This document shows positions 26,771 through 33,931 of a stretch of 64,000 bases of DNA, piece after piece. This stretch comes from Puia sp963703355 (GTDB taxonomy: Bacteria; Bacteroidota; Bacteroidia; Chitinophagales; Chitinophagaceae). The stretch's first letter is position 1. Each line of letters begins with the position of its first letter. The notes below the pieces were generated by a model. It searched no databases, was not told the origin of the DNA, and saw only the letters and a list, made by a program, of their open reading frames with translations. The stretch lies in NCBI GenBank assembly GCA_963703355.1, contig OY969813.1, positions 1,798,001-1,862,000 on the forward strand, given 5' to 3'. The position numbers were made by a program, and so were the translations under genes.

Positions 26771-27595
26771 CTATGAATAGATCCTTGTAGGGCTAATACA
26801 AAAAGTATCCGGAACTTTTCTAGATGTTCTTTTCGGATGATATACTTCCTTCAGTTTTATTAAATGGTATAACATAGCTTCATATTCATTTTTATAAATC
26901 AAAACTCCTTTTTCCCATTTCAATTTACCAGGCCTTCCTTCTATAATGTGCAAATTAAAATATGGCTTCAAATATCCCTCAGTTTCCAATTTCCGGATCA
27001 CATGCATCATACTTTCGATTTCGGAACTTATCTCATAGTATTTTTTTCCCACTGTAAATTCAGCGTGTCGAAAATTTGTTTCATCAAAACAGTAATGGTA
27101 ACAGCTAGATAGAACTTTTTCATAGTCTCTGCTATGCGTAAAAAGTAGTTTCATTTTTTCAGTGTTCTTAAAAAGCAAAAAACAGCCAGGCGTCCAATCT
27201 GGTCGTACGCTTATTAAGTCATAAACCTCCATTAATTCATCTGTAATAAACTCTCTGATATTACCGTAAATCACGTCAATGTCTCCATGACCCCAAAAAT
27301 CATAACCGGAAATAATTTCATCAAATAAAAAGCCATAAGCAGGCTTGAAATCACAGAATTTGTAGCCGTTTTGAATATTAACGGTAAATCCAAGCTTTTT
27401 GGACGACAAGCTATTAATTTCAAGTAACGTTTTGTAGATAAAATGCACATTAATAGAATGTCTCCCAATAAACGATTTGTCATCCGTGATTATAAAAAAA
27501 TCAACTGATTTATTAAACGTACAAGAATGCAAATAATATTTAAAATACCATGGAAGTTTACCCAGATAACAGACTATAATTGCGATCTTCTTCAT
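26771..27595 (-). CDS. DUF6625 family protein, glycosyltransferase-like
   Basis: 274 residues from the ATG at 27595 (MKKIAIIVCYLGKLPWYF); the longer frame to 27637 adds 14 residues and is less likely. CYLGKLPWYFKYYLHSCTFN, YKFCDFKPAYGFLFDEIISGYDFWGHGDIDVIYGNI and FLLFKNTEKM match DUF6625, whose GHGDIDV segment acts like the metal-binding DxD of GT-A sugar transferases. It is the first gene downstream of the precursor peptide gene and starts the sugar-transferase block. Its substrate is unknown; placement argues for peptide glycosylation. Confidence 0.8.
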   Translation of the reverse strand: MKKIAIIVCYLGKLPWYFKYYLHSCTFNKSVDFFIITDDKSFIGRHSINVHFIYKTLLEINSLSSKKLGFTVNIQNGYKFCDFKPAYGFLFDEIISGYDFWGHGDIDVIYGNIREFITDELMEVYDLISVRPDWTPGCFLLFKNTEKMKLLFTHSRDYEKVLSSCYHYCFDETNFRHAEFTVGKKYYEISSEIESMMHVIRKLETEGYLKPYFNLHIIEGRPGKLKWEKGVLIYKNEYEAMLYHLIKLKEVYHPKRTSRKVPDTFCISPTRIYS

Positions 27596-27693
27596 TTGGC
27601 CTATTTTGAATTCATCAATCATAATCCTTCCAGTCAAAATGCCTTTCTTTTATCAAATATCACGTGAGTTTTTTAACGAAATTTGCAAACGTA

Positions 27694-27725
27694 AAACTGC
27701 AGTTCCCTATATAGTAAACTGCAGT
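27694..27725. repeat. Two copies of AAACTGCAGT between precursor and GT genes
   Basis: AAACTGCAGT occurs at 27694-27703 and 27716-27725. Since ACTGCAGT is itself palindromic, the two copies can also pair as a hairpin. The site lies 20 nt after the precursor stop and may moderate readthrough from the highly expressed precursor into the enzyme genes. Confidence 0.4.
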
Positions 27726-27744
27726 ACGTAGCAATACAATTGCG

Positions 27745-27936
27745 TTACCCACAACTTGCCTGGCACCCGCATACCCCAGTGCTACTTTCGCAACCTGCGG
27801 TTACTTGATGGTCAAAACAATTAATTGTGCAGGTTCCAAAACAGCCGTTTAGGCATGCACCACCACTTCCTGCCACTATTTTTTTCATCTCACTCCTGCT
27901 CAATTTTTTTACGCTTTCAATGCTTAGCTTTTTCAT
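27745..27936 (-). CDS. Double-glycine-leader precursor peptide with eight-cysteine core
   Basis: 63 residues from the ATG at 27936 (a TTG 9 nt upstream is unlikely). The leader (1-26) is MKKLSIESVKKLSRSEMKKI followed by VAGSGG, with the EM..I(V)..GG pattern of Bacteroidota natural-product leaders that C39 exporters cleave after Gly-Gly. The predicted core (37 residues, ACLNGCFGTCTINC...) has cysteines at core positions 2, 6, 10, 14, 23, 30, 32 and 36, no lysine or arginine, and several Ser/Thr. The even count and first CX3CX3CX3C run suggest disulfides, in line with the VKOR/thioredoxin gene next to it. Three sugar-transferase genes lie downstream. I know no named family with this core. Confidence 0.88.
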   Translation of the reverse strand: MKKLSIESVKKLSRSEMKKIVAGSGGACLNGCFGTCTINCFDHQVTAGCESSTGVCGCQASCG

Positions 27937-27984
27937 AATTACCAATTTAATTTTAAATATGTTGCCTACTCTTTTCTAAAGGTT

Positions 27985-28013
27985 TTCGGCTTTCCCTTTT
28001 CTTCGGCCGAAGA
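27985..28013 (-). promoter_or_regulatory. Hairpin between VKOR gene and precursor
   Basis: TCTTCGGCCGAAGA at 28000-28013 is a perfect 14-bp palindrome, and TTCGGC (27985-27990) can alternatively pair with GCCGAA (28006-28011). On the minus strand it directly follows the VKOR-thioredoxin stop codon, so it could attenuate transcription or protect a separate precursor transcript. Confidence 0.45.
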
Positions 28014-28019
28014 GATTCT

Positions 28020-29789
28020 TTATAAAATATGTTTCAATAGTCCCAGGTTGTAGTTCTCAGGTAACCGGTATCCATTTACAAAAATGGTAGGGGTAAACAT
28101 TATCTCCGCATCTTCACACCATTTATTCATGGCTTCTATTTTTGATTCTTGCTGCTTCAGTTCTCCGCCTACTGGATATAACTGTGAAAATTCTTCATAA
28201 CTTTTGTTCTCCGCTAAATACCAGTGATCCAAACATCGCTGCGTTTCTACTGCGTTACCTTTAGCTGCAATCGTTAACAAATGCCTTACAACTGCGGCAC
28301 TCCTGCCATTGTCATTATTTTTTGTAATAAATATTATTTTCAGTTTTAAATCGCAACTGTGCTTTATCATTTCCTCAAGTTCCGCATGTGCTCTGGCGCA
28401 AGGACCGCAATATGGATTGCATATTTTCACAATTATGTGCTCAGCATTACTATTCCCTATATCTATGCCTTGATGCTGCCATCCATCGTGTAGTTTCTTT
28501 TGCTGGACCAAAAGACTATTAAATATTTCAGGATTGTATTGAAGGCGTTTATATGCTGATGAGTATAATTTTGCATCTTTCGCTGACGCAAACATCTGTT
28601 TAAGACCATACCAGGAAACGATTGGCAATAAAATACAAAAACCAAATGTTAATATTTGCGAAAAAGCCGATGATAGGGATATGTTTGCTGTCCAAAACGT
28701 AAAAATGCTCCATATCATTTCAGAAAATATGGCTGCCTGTACTGATAAGCAAAGCGGACACCACTGTTTGACAAAACGCCATTGGTAATAAAGACTGAAA
28801 AATATATAGGGTGTTGCAAGTGTGTTAAGTACCGCTATCATCGCAATTTTACTATAAAACGGAACAAAAGGGAGCACGAGCAACAATGTTGTAGAAGCAA
28901 AATAAAAAAAACCAATTTCACTCCAAGTAATGCCGTTAAACTTGGAGGCTTTACTATTCAATACCGCATCACAATTTAAATTCTTACCTGCGCTGCAAAT
29001 GTCCTTCACAAAAACATTGTTTTTATCCATATCATAGATAAGCAGTAAAACAGTGGTCGCCAAACCAACGAATTTTATAAGAAGAAGGGAAATGAACGAT
29101 AATGCAAACGCAGTTTCGAAATTCCCGGCCAAAATGAGGACTATCAAAATAATCACTGCCGTTCTCCACGCACTCATTCTATTTTTTAATACTTTTTCTG
29201 CTTTACGCTTTTTGTCAAAATTCTGCTCCCCACTTCTTTCGTCGGGATTTGCTGCCCAAATAACATGCTGGTATTGTTTATAGAACTCCTCCTTTAATAC
29301 TGTTTGAGTTACCTTGTTTTTATAAAGGAAGGTAACTTCTCTTTCGTTTATGCTCTTAACTAACACAAAGTCTTTAGTCCCGTCTTGCACACTGGCAAAT
29401 GCTAAAAAAGGGGGCACAAACTGATTTAGCTTTGTCGGAGCTACTTCATATGCATCATTGTCGATATGGTAATGATCAAAAGTGTCGCTTAGACTTAAAA
29501 GGCTTGGGTAATAAGGGTTTTCTTCTATGTCCTTTTTTATTGACGAAGAAGTGACTTTGATGTTTAATAGTTGTGCGTATTCGCTGGCAATTTCTTTTAA
29601 ATTGGTATTGAAACTCTCCGCCATAAAGAGTAATTTTTTAAATGCGCCGATCTGAAGCTCGTTAAACTTATAATACAAATCCTGTTTCTTATGGTTATAC
29701 TTTATAACCTTATACGTCGTGGGTGGGCACACTGTTGACAGTATATTGTCTACAACCTTATTGATAGAATTGAGTTTTAGAAGATTCAA
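28020..29789 (-). CDS. C39-like / vitamin K epoxide reductase / thioredoxin fusion
   Basis: 589 residues. Residues about 60-180 resemble a C39 peptidase-like domain (NPYYPSLLSLSDTFDHYHIDND, FVLVKSINEREVTFLY) but without a catalytic Cys, so it is probably a leader- or peptide-binding module. After a membrane helix (about 209-225), a VKOR domain follows with loop cysteines C265 and C273 and the redox pair CPLC (344-347). A DsbA-like thioredoxin domain has CNPYCGPC (457-464) and a cis-Pro loop MFTPTIFVNG. VKOR-thioredoxin fusions make disulfides and pass electrons to quinone. As first gene of the operon, 83 nt before the Cys-rich precursor, it is the likely oxidase for that peptide. A 34-bp palindrome lies 22 bp upstream. 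Confidence 0.92.
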   Translation of the reverse strand: MNLLKLNSINKVVDNILSTVCPPTTYKVIKYNHKKQDLYYKFNELQIGAFKKLLFMAESFNTNLKEIASEYAQLLNIKVTSSSIKKDIEENPYYPSLLSLSDTFDHYHIDNDAYEVAPTKLNQFVPPFLAFASVQDGTKDFVLVKSINEREVTFLYKNKVTQTVLKEEFYKQYQHVIWAANPDERSGEQNFDKKRKAEKVLKNRMSAWRTAVIILIVLILAGNFETAFALSFISLLLIKFVGLATTVLLLIYDMDKNNVFVKDICSAGKNLNCDAVLNSKASKFNGITWSEIGFFYFASTTLLLVLPFVPFYSKIAMIAVLNTLATPYIFFSLYYQWRFVKQWCPLCLSVQAAIFSEMIWSIFTFWTANISLSSAFSQILTFGFCILLPIVSWYGLKQMFASAKDAKLYSSAYKRLQYNPEIFNSLLVQQKKLHDGWQHQGIDIGNSNAEHIIVKICNPYCGPCARAHAELEEMIKHSCDLKLKIIFITKNNDNGRSAAVVRHLLTIAAKGNAVETQRCLDHWYLAENKSYEEFSQLYPVGGELKQQESKIEAMNKWCEDAEIMFTPTIFVNGYRLPENYNLGLLKHIL

Positions 29790-29811
29790 ATTTTGATTAA
29801 TCGCATATTCG

Positions 29812-29845
29812 TATTTGTACTAAGGGTAAACCCTTAGTACAAATA
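29812..29845. promoter_or_regulatory. Perfect 34-bp palindrome, likely operator of the peptide cluster
   Basis: Two 16-bp arms, TATTTGTACTAAGGGT (29812-29827) and its exact complement (29830-29845), flank a 2-bp AA spacer. It lies between the divergent VKOR-thioredoxin gene (start 29789) and the XRE regulator gene (start 29959). This position and symmetry suit binding of a dimeric repressor, most simply the XRE protein itself. It could also form a hairpin near the 5' end of the VKOR mRNA. Confidence 0.75.
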
Positions 29846-29958
29846 TTTTTTATAAGAAGATTTAAGATCATCTACGAATTTTTTGTTAACTAGCTTATAT
29901 ATTTTTGTAGGATAAAATGACTTTAATAAATTTAAGTAACAATTAAATATTTAATACA

Positions 29959-30183
29959 GTGTGTTCAGGTGAAACTTTAAAGCATCTTCGTCTTTTGAAA
30001 GACCTCAGCCAAAAAGGAATTGCAAATAAATTAGGCATTTCGCAACCTGCATATTCGAAAATTGAAAAAAAGAAAAATATAAATGATAAGCAGTTGAAAA
30101 GGATACTTTTAATCATGCATTGTGATTCGCGTGATATCGATCTGGTGGAAAAATTTGCTCCAGTGCAAGTTCCAACTGAATAG
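29959..30183 (+). CDS. XRE-family helix-turn-helix regulator
   Basis: 74 residues from a GTG start. The whole protein is one Cro/C1-type domain: LKHLRLLKDLSQKGIANKLGISQPAYSKIEKKK contains the helix-turn-helix, with the recognition helix at SQPAYSKIE. It is transcribed away from the peptide cluster, with the 34-bp palindrome between them, and a TATTTTTG -7-like element lies at 29900-29907. It probably controls itself and the cluster; whether as repressor or activator cannot be seen. No ligand or protease domain is present, so signal input would come from elsewhere. Confidence 0.8.
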   Translation: MCSGETLKHLRLLKDLSQKGIANKLGISQPAYSKIEKKKNINDKQLKRILLIMHCDSRDIDLVEKFAPVQVPTE

Positions 30184-30325
30184 AAGTTGCTTTCGAGTTT
30201 GAAGCCTTACCGCACTTAATCGGAACCTAATCTCAATAAGTTGAAGTGAAATAAATTCTCCCGCTCATGTCGCTTTAAAAACCCACAACAATAATGTTGT
30301 ATATCAGCATTTCGAACTATTTTTT

Positions 30326-31141
30326 ATGAAAGGAAGAAGAGCTTTTATTACTTTTCTAGGAAACGACAGCTTTTTGCCAGGTGTGATGGCGCTTAATCAA
30401 TCATTATTGGAAAACGGAAACGTTAATTATCCTTTTGAAATATTGGTATCTGAAACTGTTTCAAGGAAAACGGTCAATTTTTTAGAAAGAACATTGATGA
30501 AATTTCGGATTGTCAAAGAAATAAAAAATCCTTATCAGTTCGACAATGACATAAGAAATCTCAGCTGCATGTATACCAAACTACGGATATTTGAACTGTC
30601 CTATGAGAAGATTATTTACTTAGATGCCGATATGATAGTATGCGGGAATATAGAAATCTTATTCGAAATGCCTCACATGTCAGCAGTGATTGCAGGTGCG
30701 CTCATGCCAGAAAACTGTTCGTGGAAAGATTTAAACGCAGGATTTTTGGTTATTGAACCAAGTATCAACCTTTTTAAAAAAATGATGAATCTCATTAATA
30801 AACTGCCATCAAGGGATGGTACTGATCAAGGCTTTCTACATTCCTTTTTTCCAACATGGAAATTACGATTTGATTTACACCTTGATCACAAATACAATAT
30901 CCCCAATCAATATATAGATGAATATTGCAAAACACAAGATTTTGAATTTAATTATTCCAGAGGCAATCTACTCAAAAAAAACATCGACATTATTCATTTT
31001 TGGGGACTTCAAAAACCGTGGAACCAAAGAAAACCATCCATTTTTCCAGGTATTTTAAAAAGAGATCAGTCTAGATTAATGTGGTGGGATCTTTTTGAAA
31101 AAGCACAACATAAATTCAATATTAGCTTAGCTCAACATTAA
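30326..31141 (+). CDS. GT8-family glycosyltransferase
   Basis: 271 residues with the GT-A fold of family 8: FLPGVMALNQSLL near the N-terminus, CMYTKLRIFELSYEKIIYLDADMIVCGNI with the metal-binding DAD, and a later NAGFLVIEPS and HFWGLQKPW. Family 8 includes glycogenin and lipopolysaccharide galactosyltransferases, and some members glycosylate proteins. It follows the XRE gene by 142 nt on the same strand. A small inverted repeat (ACAACA-ATAA-TGTTGT, 30285-30300) lies just upstream. It is the fourth sugar-transferase-like gene around the precursor, though in the opposite direction to the others. Confidence 0.85.
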   Translation: MKGRRAFITFLGNDSFLPGVMALNQSLLENGNVNYPFEILVSETVSRKTVNFLERTLMKFRIVKEIKNPYQFDNDIRNLSCMYTKLRIFELSYEKIIYLDADMIVCGNIEILFEMPHMSAVIAGALMPENCSWKDLNAGFLVIEPSINLFKKMMNLINKLPSRDGTDQGFLHSFFPTWKLRFDLHLDHKYNIPNQYIDEYCKTQDFEFNYSRGNLLKKNIDIIHFWGLQKPWNQRKPSIFPGILKRDQSRLMWWDLFEKAQHKFNISLAQH

Positions 31142-31544
31142 TTTGTTAGGTTCGCCGAGTATATTTCTTGGCGACCTTGTGCGCAATACCTGTCAAAAAC
31201 TATCCGGGAAGCTCTCTGGACTTTTTTGTCACCAAACAAAAAACCGTCCAAGACTAGTCGATACGGGCAATTAAAATGTCCCAAAATATTTAAGGATGTA
31301 CATTTGAATCATTCGAATCATTAGCTAACTTTATCTCAAACGAAGGTGTAACCAGGTGCAATTCACCCCGAAAAATCTTGATATTTTCTGATGTTAATCA
31401 CCCGTTTGTTCTTTTCTTGAAGTTGAACTACTGCCAATATGTTCTATGAACGGCGTCACAATTGAACAATTATTTATTTAACGAGGCAATGTAGGTGCCG
31501 GTTTCAGAGGCCGCGAAGTGTAATAGGCATTTTCGCTCGGTAAA
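31142..31544. other. 403-bp gap without a recognisable gene
   Basis: No frame in this stretch resembles a protein except the short possible continuation of the neighbouring gene at 31478-31580 described under rejected items. It marks the boundary between the peptide cluster and an eroded region. Confidence 0.5.
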
Positions 31545-32027
31545 TCAAGTAGCTGCGCGATCTGCAAGAAATCTATTCCATTCCGTTACAACAATCGTAT
31601 ATAGCTTGTCCAGATAAATACCATTGATTCTTGGTTGGATGTCCTCACCAAACTTTACTATCTCGGTATTCGGTATTCGAGGTATAGATTCCAGTGTAAT
31701 GTTTTGCCTGTTAAATATCAAATCATACTTATGGGGAATATCAATAAGGTGCCTAAGTTGATTACTGCCGTATACGCAGGTGTAGTTTCCCGCCTTGATT
31801 GAAAATCTCATTGTATCGTTCTTATTAGTATACTCTATTCCGTTCAATTGGTTTTCTATGTAGCTGTTTATATCCTTATTTGAACTGACGATATAATATT
31901 GTTTTTTCTCTTGCCCAATCTGGAAAATGTCAACCTGCGATTGCATGATTTCATGATTATCCAAATCGACAAATTCGACAATCTTTTCGTAAGAGCCGTT
32001 AATCAAATACTCCTTAACCGTTGTCAT
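31545..32027 (-). CDS. Uncharacterised soluble protein
   Basis: 160 residues, predicted mixed alpha/beta and cytoplasmic, beginning MTTVKEYLINGSYEKIVEFVDLDNHEIM. There is no signal peptide, membrane segment or motif that I can name. It lies alone on the minus strand between two gene-poor stretches. Another frame beyond its stop encodes a protein-like tail, so the C-terminus may have been altered by a frameshift. No function is proposed. Confidence 0.55.
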   Translation of the reverse strand: MTTVKEYLINGSYEKIVEFVDLDNHEIMQSQVDIFQIGQEKKQYYIVSSNKDINSYIENQLNGIEYTNKNDTMRFSIKAGNYTCVYGSNQLRHLIDIPHKYDLIFNRQNITLESIPRIPNTEIVKFGEDIQPRINGIYLDKLYTIVVTEWNRFLADRAAT

Positions 32028-32240
32028 TCTATAAAGTTAAGAATAAAAAGTCCCGCATGGAGATGTAGGACGTAACCTTTCAAGCAACGATATGGTTATC
32101 GCATATGCAATGATAAGCAGGTATTGAAAAAATAAAAGGGAATCGGCAAGACACTGCGACTAAATTCACCAAAGATTTTTGGCCGAATGCATTAAGCATT
32201 TCATAAAAACACCCTTTAACTTGTTTTAAAAATTAATTTT

Positions 32241-32498
32241 ATGTCAACATTCGAAGCCTTCGACGAAGTATTTAAGAGTTTTCATTTAGGAGAATTGGTT
32301 AAAGAAATCGACTTACTAACTGAGATTGCCCTGACTACCGATAACGGTTATTATGATGCCTCGGAAGAAAGGGACAGGCTGTTTTTCTTTAAAAGGACTT
32401 TAGTTAAATGTTTGGAGGCGGCGGAAGTATTAGCAGAAAAGAATTTCAATCGTATCAAACGGGAGTCGGTCGTTTTTCTGGACGAGGACGACCGGTAG
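32241..32498 (+). CDS. Small uncharacterised helical protein
   Basis: 85 residues, strongly acidic and helical (FDEVFKSFHLGELVKEIDLLTEIAL, RLFFFKRTLVKCLEAAEVLAEKNF), no membrane segment. An AT-rich leader precedes the ATG at 32241. It sits isolated in the eroded mobile-element region. No relatives can be named from the sequence alone. Confidence 0.5.
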   Translation: MSTFEAFDEVFKSFHLGELVKEIDLLTEIALTTDNGYYDASEERDRLFFFKRTLVKCLEAAEVLAEKNFNRIKRESVVFLDEDDR

Positions 32499-32685
32499 CT
32501 GACGGGCCGGAAAATAACATACACGTTTCCTACGAAACGTTCTAGGCATCCGGGAGGATGATGTAAAATAAACCATCGACTTTTTCTTCCGTCATAAAGT
32601 TTAGATTATGTTTGCCGCCCACTCTTCCTATTGCCTAACCGAGCCTCTGAGGAAAGGTACTCCCATGGTACAGACTACGGAGGTT

Positions 32686-32778
32686 TTATTTTTTTCCACG
32701 TCTATTTCGTACTACGTAGTTAACAAGGTAAAACGATAAGCCAAGAACGAGGACGCCAATCCAAATTAAATTAGTCAT
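32686..32778 (-). CDS. Possible 30-residue membrane peptide
   Basis: An ATG-started frame encodes 30 residues: one hydrophobic helix (NLIWIGVLVLGLSFYLVNYVV) and a basic tail RNRRGKK, a plausible small single-span membrane protein. It lies downstream of the conjugation-gene relic on the same strand. There is no independent support beyond composition. Confidence 0.3.
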   Translation of the reverse strand: MTNLIWIGVLVLGLSFYLVNYVVRNRRGKK

Positions 32779-32810
32779 ATTCTAAATCTAATCTTTTAAA
32801 ACCGCGAAAA

Positions 32811-33069
32811 CTAAAGATTCTTTTCTGCTGGTCGGGTTGACGGCTGCACATGTATGTATGCAAGTATATTCAGCTTACCCGCTGTGCGCAGTTTCTCCCT
32901 GACAACTTCCTGTATCTTGTAAGAGGCTCCGCCATATCTTTCCAGTAGTTTTTTTTAGTTGACTATAATTCTGTACTGCCATTGTAGTTGAAACCCTATT
33001 GGAGCGAGCTATGGCAAACAGCGAATCAATCCCGTTGAAATAAATGGTTGGAAACTCATCGAAACCAAA
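32811..33069 (-). pseudogene. Relic of a TraG/MobC-type conjugation coupling protein
   Basis: Read on the minus strand from 33069 to about 32950, one frame gives FGFDEFPTIYFNGIDSLFAI then ARSNRVSTTMAVQNYSQLKK. That is the Walker B region and following helix of TraG/VirD4-like ATPases of Bacteroidota conjugative elements (DEFPTIY..., ATARSNKV...). Stops lie immediately before it and the frame breaks after SQLKK. A second frame, from about 32946 to the stop at 32811, encodes LLERYGGASYKIQEVVREKLRTA and may belong to the same or a fused gene. No intact transfer gene is nearby. Confidence 0.6.
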
Positions 33070-33236
33070 CTACGTTGATTTCCAGCCTTCTTATTGACAG
33101 TTTAATAAAACTAGAAATATATAAAGAAGGAATAGCCCCATATCAGGGTTAAATAAGGTTAACTATCAGGATTTATATGGTTCTTAGTGGAGTAAAAAAA
33201 AATAGGTCACTGAAATCAACGACCTAAGGAGATTTT

Positions 33237-33257
33237 GTGATTCCGCTGGGACTCGAA
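33237..33257 (-). other. tRNA 3'-end fragment, candidate integration scar
   Basis: On the minus strand this reads TTCGAGTCCCAGCGGAATCA plus C: a T-loop (TTCGAGT), 3' T-stem strand (CCCAG) and 3' acceptor strand. The 5' part of a tRNA is missing, since the bases upstream do not pair with CCCAG. Such fragments are left when an integrative element recombines with the 3' end of a tRNA gene. It lies 168 bp from the coupling-protein relic. Confidence 0.5.
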
Positions 33258-33271
33258 TATTAACAGTTATT

Positions 33272-33931
33272 CTAGTCAATTAATTTATTTCGCATACCAT
33301 ACATGATAAGACCAGCAATGGTTTTAGCCCCAACTTTGGTCTTCATGTTCTGGCGAATGGTTTCTATAGTGCGGGGACTCAGGAAAACTTCTTTGGAAAT
33401 TTCTTCAGTTGTTTTATCCTGTGCAAGAAGCCTTAAAATTTTTACCTCTTTTTCTGAGAATTTAATAGGATCCGGGTAAAATTGCCGAACCTGACGTTTG
33501 GTCTGTAGTTTAGAAAGCACTGCTTTATTTACCAGGTCGTTGAAATAAAAGTCGTCGTTCATACAGGCGAGAATAGCCTGGTAAATCTCTTCGGGATCTG
33601 TAGTTTTAGTCAGATAAGCATTCGCACCCATTTCCATCATCTTGGAAATCATTTCCTGATCATCGTACATAGTAAGCACGATGATTTTTACTTCCTCATA
33701 TTCTTTTCTTAGTATTCCAATCGCATTTATCCCATCCACCTCAGGCATCCGGATATCCATTAATAATACGTCCGGCTTTTTTAACAGCATCTTGTGTACT
33801 AGGTCTCTTCCATCTTCTGCTTCCCAAATAATTTTCAGATAATCCTTATCCTTCAAAGCCATTCTAATTCCATCTCTGAAAATCTTATGATCGTCAGCGA
33901 TGGCTACTTTAATTACTAATTCCGCACTCAT
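33272..33931 (-). CDS. NarL/FixJ-family response regulator
   Basis: 219 residues. The receiver domain (1-125) has acidic pair D13/D14, phospho-acceptor D59 (VLLMDIRMP), the conserved Thr (VLTMYDD) and Lys (AYLTKTTDP). The C-terminal LuxR-type HTH (about 153-215) is FSEKEVKILRLLAQDKTTEEISKEVFLSPRTIETIRQNM. No kinase gene is adjacent. It closely resembles the regulator at 36643, which does have a kinase partner 34 nt upstream, so the two may be paralogues sharing one kinase. Confidence 0.93.
   Translation of the reverse strand: MSAELVIKVAIADDHKIFRDGIRMALKDKDYLKIIWEAEDGRDLVHKMLLKKPDVLLMDIRMPEVDGINAIGILRKEYEEVKIIVLTMYDDQEMISKMMEMGANAYLTKTTDPEEIYQAILACMNDDFYFNDLVNKAVLSKLQTKRQVRQFYPDPIKFSEKEVKILRLLAQDKTTEEISKEVFLSPRTIETIRQNMKTKVGAKTIAGLIMYGMRNKLID

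Noticed and set aside
31478..31580. Protein-like tail (FLQIAQLLDLPSENAYYT) in another frame beyond the stop of the 31545 gene
   Set aside because: It could be the original C-terminus after a frameshift, but no family is recognised and a sequencing or chance explanation cannot be excluded.
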